This document shows positions 1 through 5,951 of a DNA stretch of 6,182 nt, one piece after another. The first letter of the stretch is position 1. Each line of letters opens with the position of its first letter. Made by a program: the position numbers and the translations under genes. The notes below the pieces were generated by a model that was not told the DNA's origin, made no database searches, and saw only the letters and a program-made list of their open reading frames with translations. The DNA is taken from contig DCGO01000043.1 of NCBI GenBank assembly GCA_002314605.1, positions 9,689 to 15,870 on the forward strand. Direction: 5' to 3'. Source of the DNA: Lentisphaeria bacterium UBA1776 (GTDB taxonomy: Bacteria > Verrucomicrobiota > Lentisphaeria > Victivallales > Victivallaceae).

Positions 1-1440
1 CTGAAACATCAGGTCACCGTGACCATGATGGGGCTGGCCCCGAACCTCCATGAGGACTACGCCCACACTCCGAAATTCTACATCGACCGTCTGAACGAGA
101 TCATTGCCAGCGGCATCCCCTTTGACTCCCTTGCCTTCAAGGATGCTTCCGGCACTTCCCGTCCCGCCACGGTCTATGAAACGGTCAAACAGGCCCGGGC
201 CATCCTGGACTCCACCTTCGGGAAGGGGACCAGGGAGATCCAGTTCCATACCCACGATACTGCCGGCGGCGCCATTGCCTGCAACCTGGCGGCCATCCGC
301 GGCGGTGCGGATGTGATCGACCTGGCCATGGCCCCGCTTTCCGGCGGTACCTGCGAGGCGGATATTCTGGCCATGTTCCATGTCCTTGACGGCGACCCGG
401 ATTACACGCTGGACATCAATCCCGAAAAGGTCCTCGGTGTGGAAAAGATCTTCAAGAAGTGCATGGACAAGTACTTCATGCCGCCGGAATCCATGCAAGT
501 CTCTCCCGAGATCATTTTCTCCCCCATGCCCGGCGGGGCCCTTACTGCCAACACTCAGATGATGCGGGACAACAACTGCCTCGACAAGTATGATCTGGCC
601 ATTGAGGAGATGCGCGAGGTCGTGGCCCGGGGCGGGTTCGGCACCTCCGTGACCCCGGTCTCCCAGTTCTATTTTCAGCAGGCTTTCCGCAATGCCGTGA
701 TGGGCAAGAATGCCGACGGTTCCTGGAAGATGGACCCGAAGGGTTACGGCAAGATGGTCCTCGGCTATTTCGGCAAGACTCCCGTGGAGCCGGATCCGGT
801 CCTCGTCAATTGGGCCCGGGAACAGCTGGGCATGGAGCCCACCACCAAGAGCGTGGTGGAGATCAACGATGCCAACCCCGAGCTGGGGATCAAATTCAAT
901 ACCGAACTCCTGAAGAAGAACGGGCTTGAAGTGACCGAGGAAAACATCTTCATCGCCGCCGCCTGCGGCGAAAAGGGGATCAACTTCCTGAAGGGTGACA
1001 AGCCCATGGGCATCCGCTACAAGGAAGCGGAAAAACCGGCGGTCAAGGCGGGGAACAAGGGTGTTTACACTGCCACCGTGGACGGCAGGGCCGTGGCGGT
1101 GGAGGTTGCTGTTGATGGCAAGAGCTATACAGCCAAGGTGAACGGCAAGAGCTACAACGTGGCCGTTGCCGAAGGCGCCGCCGCTCCGGCGACCAAGGCG
1201 GCGGGTGCGTCCTCCGGCGCAGCCTCCGACCTTACCAGCCCCCTTCCGGGCACGGTGATGAAAATTGTTGCCGCCGAAGGTGCGGATGTTGCCGCCGGGG
1301 AGACGATCCTCGTCCTGGAAGCCATGAAGATGGAAACTGAGATCAAGGCGGAAAAAGCCGGCCGGGTCGCCCAGATCCTTGTCGCCCAGGGGGCGGTGGT
1401 CGCCGCCGGTGATGTGCTGGCCAAGATCGAGGAGAAGTAA
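1..1440 (+). CDS. oadA: Oxaloacetate decarboxylase alpha subunit (biotin-dependent Na+-pump decarboxylase), 5'-truncated by the window edge
   Basis: Cytoplasmic carboxyltransferase that moves the carboxyl group of oxaloacetate to its own biotin, to be decarboxylated by the membrane beta subunit. The frame is open from base 1, and 479 codons are visible. Enterobacterial OadA has close to 600 residues, so roughly 110-150 are missing, including the first metal-binding Asp motif; the ATG at 19 is internal. Visible parts, counting from base 1: the rest of the HMGL-like barrel, with the KDASG lysine (codon 139-141, the position carbamylated in this family) and the metal-binding HTHD (247-258); the conserved PYC/OADA domain; an Ala-rich linker (about 1174-1235); and a biotinyl domain with EAMKMET. 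The biotinyl lysine is codon 1327-1329, 36 residues from the C-terminus as is usual. The linker is preceded by a repeated VDGKSY/VNGKSY motif. Followed 1 base later by oadB. A pyruvate carboxylase B subunit is the main alternative; the oadB neighbour favours the decarboxylase. Confidence 0.88.
   Translation: MKHQVTVTMMGLAPNLHEDYAHTPKFYIDRLNEIIASGIPFDSLAFKDASGTSRPATVYETVKQARAILDSTFGKGTREIQFHTHDTAGGAIACNLAAIRGGADVIDLAMAPLSGGTCEADILAMFHVLDGDPDYTLDINPEKVLGVEKIFKKCMDKYFMPPESMQVSPEIIFSPMPGGALTANTQMMRDNNCLDKYDLAIEEMREVVARGGFGTSVTPVSQFYFQQAFRNAVMGKNADGSWKMDPKGYGKMVLGYFGKTPVEPDPVLVNWAREQLGMEPTTKSVVEINDANPELGIKFNTELLKKNGLEVTEENIFIAAACGEKGINFLKGDKPMGIRYKEAEKPAVKAGNKGVYTATVDGRAVAVEVAVDGKSYTAKVNGKSYNVAVAEGAAAPATKAAGASSGAASDLTSPLPGTVMKIVAAEGADVAAGETILVLEAMKMETEIKAEKAGRVAQILVAQGAVVAAGDVLAKIEEK
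1429..1434 (+). promoter_or_regulatory. Ribosome binding site of oadB
   Basis: GAGGAG lies inside the last codons of oadA, 7 bases before the ATG at 1442. It fixes the oadB start at 1442 although the same frame is open further upstream (ATG at 1379). It implies that the two subunits are made from one mRNA. Confidence 0.75.
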
Positions 1441-1441
1441 G

Positions 1442-3196
1442 ATGAAGTTTTCAGCGATTTTTACAGCCGCGCTGCTGGCCTTCGGGCTGACCGTGTCGGC
1501 GGCGCCGGAGGTGAAGGCTCCGGCCGATAAAAAAGCGGCGGCCCAAAAGGTCTGTCCCCAGGCCGGGTGTCCGAAGAGTGATTGTTCGAAGTGCCCGAAG
1601 GGCAGGGTGCCCTGCGCCAAATGTGCCAAGTGCCCGAAGTGCCCGAAGACGGCGAAGGGTGCTGCATTTTCCAAGTACGGCGATGACGTGTTTCAGATGC
1701 GGCGCCTGCCCAACGGGAATTACGGTCTCTATTATGTCTGGCCCAAAAAGGCGGTGGTTTACAGCAATCACCTGACGGCCGGCAAGCTTCTGAAGCCGGG
1801 TACCGACATGATCACCCTCATGCCCTCCGGCCGCAGCAAGGGCAAGTTCAAGAGCATGGGGGATTTCAAGATCATCCGCCTCGGCGAAAAGGTTTACAAC
1901 TCCTCCGTGATCGGCGGAGATAACAGCGATGTTTTTCTTGCGGAACTGGCGGATGTCCTCATCACCCACGATTCCGTTTCCAATACCAGCGCCAAGGGGA
2001 AACTCTCCGGCTGGGGTGAGTCCTTCCGGGGCCTGTGGGAAAGTACGGGTCTCTACGACATCATTGCCCAGTGCAATCACAATTTCGGCGACACCTGGCT
2101 TCTGGGTCTGGGCCGGGTGGTGATGATGCTGGTGGCGCTGGTGCTGATCTATCTGGCCATTGTGAAGGAGTTTGAGCCCCTGCTGCTGCTCCCCATCGGT
2201 TTCGGCGCACTGCTGGCCAACATCCCGGTTGCGGACATTTCCGGACCGGACGGTCTTCAGGGACTGGTCTATAACGTGGGGATTGAGTCCGGGGTCTTCC
2301 CGCTCCTCATCTTCCTCGGGGTAGGCGCCATGACGGACTTCGGTCCCCTGCTGGCGAACCCGAAGACCGCGCTTTTGGGCGGTGCCGCCCAGCTGGGTAT
2401 TTTCACGGCGCTCATCGGGGCGCTGGTGCTTTCCATGCTCAATATCGGGATCGACTTTGACCTCAAGGACGCGGCCAGCATCGGTATTATCGGCGGTGCG
2501 GACGGCCCGACGTCCATTTTCCTCACCAGCCGGCTTTCGCCGAAACTTCTGGGGGCCGTGGCGGTGGCGGCGTACAGCTATATGGCGCTGGTGCCCATCA
2601 TTCAGCCGCCCATCATGAAACTTCTGACCACGGAAGCAGAGCGGAAGATCAAGATGAAACAGCTCCGTCCGGTCTCCAGGCTGGAGAAGATCTGTTTCCC
2701 GCTGATGATCACTCTTCTCTGCGCCTTCCTGCTGCCGGATGCCGGGCCCCTTATCGGGATGCTGATGTTCGGCAACCTCATGCGGGAGTGCGGTGTGGTG
2801 GAGCGGTTGAACCAGACGGCGCAGAATGCCCTCATCAACATCGTCACCATTTTCCTCGGTGTGGCGGTGGGGTCGAAACTTTCTGCGGACAGTTTCCTGT
2901 CGCTGCAGACGCTGGGAATTCTGGTGCTGGGCTGCATCGCCTTCTGCATCGGGACTGCCGGCGGCGTGATCTTCGCGAAGATCATGAACTGGTTTTCCAA
3001 GGAAGGCATCAATCCCCTCATCGGCGCGGCCGGTGTGTCGGCGGTGCCCATGGCCGCCCGGGTGGTGAACAAGGTCGGGCTGGAGGCCGATCCCCACAAC
3101 TTCCTCCTGATGCACGCTATGGGGCCCAATGTCTCCGGCGTGATCGGTTCGGCGGTGGCGGCGGGCGTGCTGTTGAAAATGCTGGGTTCTCTGTGA
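1442..3196 (+). CDS. oadB: Na+-translocating decarboxylase beta subunit with an unusual exported Cys-rich N-terminal extension
   Basis: Membrane subunit that decarboxylates carboxybiotin on OadA and couples this to Na+ export. It has 584 residues against 370-435 usual for the family. The OadB core starts near residue 195 (LWESTGLY) and runs to the C-terminus with many hydrophobic segments, beginning with the helix before KEFEPLLLLPIGFG. By my recall of the Klebsiella protein, its functional residues are all present: the Asp of GGADGPT is D354, the Tyr of AYSYMALVP is Y380, and the Asn and Ser of NPLIGAAGVS are N524 and S533. The first 195 residues are extra: a signal peptide (1-20, VSA/A cleavage likely), an eight-cysteine stretch (C38, 43, 48, 51, 58, 61, 64, 67) with KCP repeats, and a domain of about 120 residues I do not recognise. 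Start chosen from GAGGAG 7 bases upstream and the signal peptide right after ATG. Certain as a beta subunit; substrate inferred from oadA. Confidence 0.92.
   Translation: MKFSAIFTAALLAFGLTVSAAPEVKAPADKKAAAQKVCPQAGCPKSDCSKCPKGRVPCAKCAKCPKCPKTAKGAAFSKYGDDVFQMRRLPNGNYGLYYVWPKKAVVYSNHLTAGKLLKPGTDMITLMPSGRSKGKFKSMGDFKIIRLGEKVYNSSVIGGDNSDVFLAELADVLITHDSVSNTSAKGKLSGWGESFRGLWESTGLYDIIAQCNHNFGDTWLLGLGRVVMMLVALVLIYLAIVKEFEPLLLLPIGFGALLANIPVADISGPDGLQGLVYNVGIESGVFPLLIFLGVGAMTDFGPLLANPKTALLGGAAQLGIFTALIGALVLSMLNIGIDFDLKDAASIGIIGGADGPTSIFLTSRLSPKLLGAVAVAAYSYMALVPIIQPPIMKLLTTEAERKIKMKQLRPVSRLEKICFPLMITLLCAFLLPDAGPLIGMLMFGNLMRECGVVERLNQTAQNALINIVTIFLGVAVGSKLSADSFLSLQTLGILVLGCIAFCIGTAGGVIFAKIMNWFSKEGINPLIGAAGVSAVPMAARVVNKVGLEADPHNFLLMHAMGPNVSGVIGSAVAAGVLLKMLGSL
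1589..1648 (+). repeat. KCP-coding 9-base repeats within oadB
   Basis: AAGTGCCCG occurs at 1589-1597 and twice in tandem at 1628-1645, each time followed by another AAG. Around these copies lie degenerate versions (TCGAAGTG, GCCAAGTG). They encode the closely spaced cysteines C51-C67 in the pattern CX2C-X6-CX2CX2CX2C. The unit is in frame, so gain or loss of copies would only change the number of KCP units. Confidence 0.7.
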
Positions 3197-3197
3197 G

Positions 3198-3239
3198 TTT
3201 CCGGTACTGTTAACAACTGCGGGCCGTCCGTACCGGAAA
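3198..3239 (+). terminator. Perfect 10-bp inverted repeat after oadB (possible terminator or mRNA-protecting stem-loop)
   Basis: TTTCCGGTAC (3198-3207) is exactly repeated in inverse as GTACCGGAAA (3230-3239), with a 22-base loop. It begins 1 base after the oadB stop and lies in the 79-base gap before the next operon. No T-run follows it on the plus strand, so it is not a canonical intrinsic terminator. It could stabilise the 3' end of the oad mRNA or be a protein-binding site. The inverted repeat itself is certain; its role is inferred. Confidence 0.5.
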
Positions 3240-3275
3240 ACCGGTGCCGGCGGCTCGTTTGTCTATGGTGCGATC

Positions 3276-3938
3276 ATGAATTTCATCACACGGGCGATCC
3301 GCAATCAGCAGAAACTGCCCACATGGCTTTTCTGGCTGCCAGTGCAGCTTCTGAAATTTCTGCTGCTGTTTTACCGGGTGAAAATAGTGGATCCCCACGA
3401 CTACATTTCGACCAAACGAGGAGCGGTGGTGCTGATGTGGCACAACCGGCTGCTTTTTTTTGCGGCGCTTTTTCCGAAAGCCGCCCGGCTCCGGACCAGG
3501 GCGGTGGTCAGTGCCTCCCGGGACGGACAGTATGTGGTGGATATCATCCACTTTTTCGGCATGGATGGCATCCGGGGATCTTCCAGTAAAAAGGGCGCCA
3601 ATGCTCTCCGGGGAGCACTGGAAGCCATCCGGGAGGGGTACCATGTGGCCTTTACGCCGGACGGCCCCAGGGGCCCTCGTTATGAGCTGAAGCCCGGTCC
3701 GGTCATCGTGGCATCCATGACCGGTGCGGAAGTGATTCCCATGTGCATCAATGCCAGCAGTTGCTGGAGCTGTCACAGCTGGGACGGATTCCAGATCCCG
3801 AAACCTTTTTCGACCCTGACACTGATTCTCGGGGAATCCACCACCGTTCCCCCGAATCTGGATGAGGAGGGGATCGAGCGGGAACGGCAGCGGATCCAGG
3901 CGCTGCAGATGGCCCTTACCCGGGATCCGGAAGCATGA
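3276..3938 (+). CDS. DUF374 / lysophospholipid acyltransferase-like protein
   Basis: A 220-residue inner-membrane-associated protein of the DUF374 family, related to glycerophospholipid acyltransferases and often found beside lipid A genes. Exact acceptor and acyl donor are unknown. Seen: a hydrophobic N-terminal segment (about residues 17-33), WHNRLL with H56 in the place of the acyltransferase block I histidine, SASRDG (79-84), RGSSSKKG (100-107), TPDGPRGPR (127-135, equivalent to block III) and SWDGFQIPKPFS (168-179). The order and spacing are typical of DUF374. The classical HX4D aspartate is absent, as the family replaces it by other residues. The ATG at 3276 has only a weak GGTG 5 bases upstream; the protein then has normal family length. 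Its stop overlaps the lpxK start (ATGA), so both are one operon, and a step in lipid A or phospholipid acylation is likely. Confidence 0.85.
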   Translation: MNFITRAIRNQQKLPTWLFWLPVQLLKFLLLFYRVKIVDPHDYISTKRGAVVLMWHNRLLFFAALFPKAARLRTRAVVSASRDGQYVVDIIHFFGMDGIRGSSSKKGANALRGALEAIREGYHVAFTPDGPRGPRYELKPGPVIVASMTGAEVIPMCINASSCWSCHSWDGFQIPKPFSTLTLILGESTTVPPNLDEEGIERERQRIQALQMALTRDPEA

Positions 3939-5101
3939 AGTTCCGTCTGGAAAATTTTGAACCGTATTTTCTGGAGCTGATCGGCGGCGGACGCAGGAAG
4001 CCCTTTGACCACTTTCTTCTCGCCATTCTGCTGCTGGCCAGCCGGTTTTACCGGACGGTGGTCCAGTTTCGCATGTGGCTTTACGACAAGCGGGTGATCC
4101 GCAACCATGCGCTGGGGTGTCTGGTGGTGAGCATCGGCAACCTTTCCTGCGGCGGTACCGGCAAGACCCCGGTGGTGGAGGTCTTTGCCAAAACTTTGAG
4201 CGCCCAGGGGCGGCGGGTGGCGATTTTGAGCCGGGGCTACCGGAGCAAGAAACACTCTCTCTGGTTCAAACTGGCCCACATGTTCAGCCAGCAGAAGCTG
4301 GAGATCCCGCCGAAGATCGTCTCCGACGGCCGGAATTTGCTGATGGACTCCATGTACGCCGGGGACGAACCCTACATGCTGGCCACCAATCTCAAGGATG
4401 TGGCGGTCATCGTGGACAAGGACCGGGTCAAATCCGGGCTTTTTGCCATCGCCAACTACCGTACCGACGTGCTGATCCTGGACGACGGGTTCCAGTATCT
4501 CATGCTGAAATCCCACATCAATATCGTGCTGGTGGATTCCACGGATCCCTTTGGGAACGGCCATGTGCTGCCCCGGGGGATCCTGCGGGAACCGATCAAG
4601 AATATCCGTCGGGCGGATTATATATTTCTCTCCAAATCCGACGGTCGTCCCAGTCTGCATCATTTGAAGTCTTTTCTGCATCGTCACAACCGCCGTGCAG
4701 AGATCATTGAGTGCTGTCATCAGCCCAAGTACATTGAGCGGGTTTACGCCCGGGGAGAGCGGCTTTCTCTGGAACGGCTGAAAGGGGCCAAAGTTGCAGC
4801 TCTTTCGGCGATTGCCGTACCGGCAAGTTTCGAACGTTTTCTGACGAGCCTCGGTGCGGAACTTGTGGCCCGGAAATCCTACGCGGACCATCACCGTTAT
4901 ACCCAGCAGGAGATCATTGATTTCATCAATGAGGCCAAGGCGGCGGGAGCGGAGCTCATCATGACCACGGAAAAGGACGCGGTCCGTATTCCGAAGCTGG
5001 ACCGCCGGGATGTCCCTCTTTTTTTCCTTCGGGTGGAGATCAATATCCTGAGCGGCCGTGAAAGTTTTGATCAGTGTATTTCCCGTATCTGTTTTCTGTA
5101 A
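3935..5101 (+). CDS. lpxK: Tetraacyldisaccharide 4'-kinase
   Basis: Phosphorylates the 4' position of the lipid A disaccharide precursor, using ATP at the cytoplasmic face of the inner membrane. It has 388 residues, slightly longer than the usual 320-350. All landmarks of the family are present: hydrophobic helix near residues 26-36, P-loop GGTGKTP (73-79, Lys77), SRGYR (99-103), a GDEP motif after the kinase N-domain, DDGFQ (183-187, with Tyr following where many have His), LPRGILREP (212-220), DHH (318-320) and TTEKDAVR (344-351). The ATG at 3935 overlaps the stop of the DUF374 gene by ATGA, which indicates translational coupling; an internal Met at 47 is a less likely start. Ends in an ordinary LpxK-like tail before the AT-rich mobile region, so the gene appears intact. 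Its presence shows that the organism makes lipid A. Confidence 0.96.
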   Translation: MKFRLENFEPYFLELIGGGRRKPFDHFLLAILLLASRFYRTVVQFRMWLYDKRVIRNHALGCLVVSIGNLSCGGTGKTPVVEVFAKTLSAQGRRVAILSRGYRSKKHSLWFKLAHMFSQQKLEIPPKIVSDGRNLLMDSMYAGDEPYMLATNLKDVAVIVDKDRVKSGLFAIANYRTDVLILDDGFQYLMLKSHINIVLVDSTDPFGNGHVLPRGILREPIKNIRRADYIFLSKSDGRPSLHHLKSFLHRHNRRAEIIECCHQPKYIERVYARGERLSLERLKGAKVAALSAIAVPASFERFLTSLGAELVARKSYADHHRYTQQEIIDFINEAKAAGAELIMTTEKDAVRIPKLDRRDVPLFFLRVEINILSGRESFDQCISRICFL

Positions 5102-5105
5102 AAGT

Positions 5106-5130
5106 GAGCCGATTTCAAAAGTTTTGGCTC
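5106..5130 (+). terminator. Possible weak terminator hairpin after lpxK
   Basis: GAGCC (5106-5110) pairs with GGCTC (5126-5130), extendable by a G-U and an A-U pair, around an A/T-rich loop. It is 4 bases after the lpxK stop. The tail is only moderately T-rich (TTGATCATTG), so termination strength is doubtful. It may instead belong to the end of the adjacent insertion element. Confidence 0.35.
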
Positions 5131-5159
5131 TTGATCATTGTCAACTTGTTTTTTGTGTG

Positions 5160-5174
5160 TCAAAACCGTTTTGA
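5160..5174. repeat. 15-base palindrome upstream of the transposase promoter
   Basis: TCAAAAC-C-GTTTTGA is a perfect palindrome with 7-base arms and a single central base. A related but shorter palindrome, CAAAA-G-TTTTG, lies at 5116-5126. The two sit in the 93 bases between lpxK and the transposase promoter. They could be operator-like sites or part of the left end of the IS element; the sequence alone does not decide. Confidence 0.5.
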
Positions 5175-5194
5175 TACTATTTCTAAATCAGACA

Positions 5195-5222
5195 TAGACA
5201 AATGAAAAATGTGTGCTATATT
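5195..5222 (+). promoter_or_regulatory. Sigma70-type extended -10 promoter of the transposase gene
   Basis: TAGACA (-35, one mismatch to consensus) at 5195-5200, a 16-base spacer, and TATATT (-10) at 5217-5222 with TGC directly upstream forming an extended -10. Transcription would start near 5229, about 25 bases before the ATG at 5254. It is the clearest promoter in the window and fits the AT-rich context of the mobile element. Confidence 0.6.
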
Positions 5223-5224
5223 AC

Positions 5225-5249
5225 ACTATCAAACCCAAGAGGAGATAGT
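5225..5249 (+). promoter_or_regulatory. Ribosome binding site and hairpin in the transposase leader
   Basis: AAGAGGAG (5237-5244) is a strong Shine-Dalgarno sequence 9 bases before the ATG at 5254. It lies in the loop and edge of a 6-bp stem, ACTATC (5225-5230) with GATAGT (5244-5249). Such a stem near the ribosome site could lower translation, a known way to limit transposase, but its loop placement makes the effect uncertain. Confidence 0.5.
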
Positions 5250-5253
5250 ATAG

Positions 5254-5900
5254 ATGAAACACATTCTGAGCATAGCTGAACTTGAGATTAAGGTAAAAAA
5301 GGCAGATACGATAGAACAGTATAGGCGGTGGCAGGTTATTCTGCTGCGTGCGAAGGAGCCGGAAATGAGCGTGAAAAAGGTCGCTGAGCTCTGTCAGGTG
5401 GCCTATAAAACAGTCACACAGTGGTGCTGGTTTTATCGCACTGGAGGCGCTGAAAAATTACTGTTGTCAGGTCGCGGAGGACGTTATCACAGTCTGATGA
5501 GTGAGCAAGCTGAGACTGAAATGCTGAAGACTTTGCAGGAAAAAGCTCAAGCAGGACATGTTGTGACGGCATTATCCGTAAAAAAAGCGGCAGAAAAAAT
5601 TCTTGGACGCCCGGTGAATAAAGACTATGCCTATAATGTTCTGCATCGTCACAACTGGCGCAAAGTCATGCCTCATACCTACCATCCCAAAGGAAACAAA
5701 GAAGTCCGCGAGGCTTTTAAAAAAACTACCCGAATTTTCTGGATTCCGCCAAGCATGAGCTTGGACTGACCAAACAGAATGATTGCGATGTATATTTCCA
5801 GGATGAAGGTATTTTCGGCAGGATGTCCAATCCTGTGGGGTGCTGGGCCCCGAAAGGATCGCGTCCGTATTTGCCGTTGCAGCGCATGAGAGAATACGAA
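5254..5900 (+). pseudogene. IS630-family transposase, frame-shifted at an A7 run and cut off in the DDE domain
   Basis: Transposase of the IS630/Tc1-mariner superfamily, which moves by cut-and-paste into TA sites. The first frame (5254-5769, 171 residues) has a helix-turn-helix (about 38-63, SVKKVAELCQVAYKTVTQW), a GRGGR linker motif (73-77), and a second helix-turn-helix ending in LHRHNWRKVMPHTYHPKGN. It leaves the family pattern right after EAFKK. The -1 frame from 5724 continues it seamlessly: NYPNFLDSAKHELG, then VYFQDEG with the first catalytic Asp at 5802-5804, then CWAPKGSRPYLP and REYE. Family similarity stops near 5900; the remaining catalytic Asp and Glu/Asp are absent, and the plus frame runs on as unrelated sequence to a stop at 6021-6023. 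Promoter and ribosome site are good, so transcription is likely, but no active enzyme can result. Codon use is more AT-rich than the genes to the left, consistent with transfer. Confidence 0.85.
5719..5725 (+). other. A7 slippage site joining the two transposase frames
   Basis: The run of seven A after TTTT, read as TTT-AAA-AAA-ACT, is the point where the frame must change by -1. One extra A, or re-reading one base, turns it into F-K-K-N-Y-P, the family consensus. It is either a programmed ribosomal or transcriptional slip site or a one-base deletion. Confidence 0.7.
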
Positions 5901-5951
5901 ATAAGGGTCTATTTCCGGTCGGCAGTTTTTGCAGCTGAAATAACTGCTCAT
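5898..5951 (-). pseudogene. Start of an unidentified gene coupled to the DUF1670-like gene, truncated at the IS junction
   Basis: The ATG at 5951-5949 overlaps the stop of the upstream minus-strand gene as ATGA, with GAAAGG (5965-5960) 8 bases before it as ribosome site. It reads MSSYFSCKNCRPEIDPY, including a CX2C pair that may start a zinc knuckle. From about 5900 the frame continues only as antisense of the transposase, to a stop at 5679-5681, giving a chimeric 90-residue ORF. So only about 17 native codons remain. Family not recognised. Confidence 0.55.

Larger units (their letters stand above)
5102..5900 (+). mobile_element. IS630-family insertion sequence remnant
   Basis: The stretch contains the AT-rich leader, promoter and partial transposase. 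Its right end is missing because the transposase gene is interrupted near 5900, so no pair of terminal inverted repeats or TA duplication can be shown, and the left boundary between 5102 and about 5195 is unresolved. Composition changes abruptly after the lpxK stop. Confidence 0.65.

Noticed and set aside
1597..1648. CRISPR-like short repeats
   Set aside because: The units are 9 bases, in frame and protein-coding, without spacers.
1451..3115. 554-codon open frame on the minus strand opposite oadB
   Set aside because: It is antisense to a well-conserved beta subunit, is rich in His, Gln, Arg and Gly as expected from the complement of GC-biased codons, and shows no domain or ribosome site.
3210..3776. 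188-codon minus-strand frame opposite the DUF374 gene
   Set aside because: Shadow of a conserved gene; composition is that of a complement strand and no start signal is seen.
3773..4894. 373-codon open frame on the minus strand opposite lpxK
   Set aside because: It mirrors the lpxK reading frame, has no recognisable motif, and overlaps the 3' end of the DUF374 gene as well.
5895..5905. Terminal inverted repeat of the IS at the junction
   Set aside because: No match to the sequence between 5102 and 5200 was found by eye, and the break lies inside the catalytic domain.
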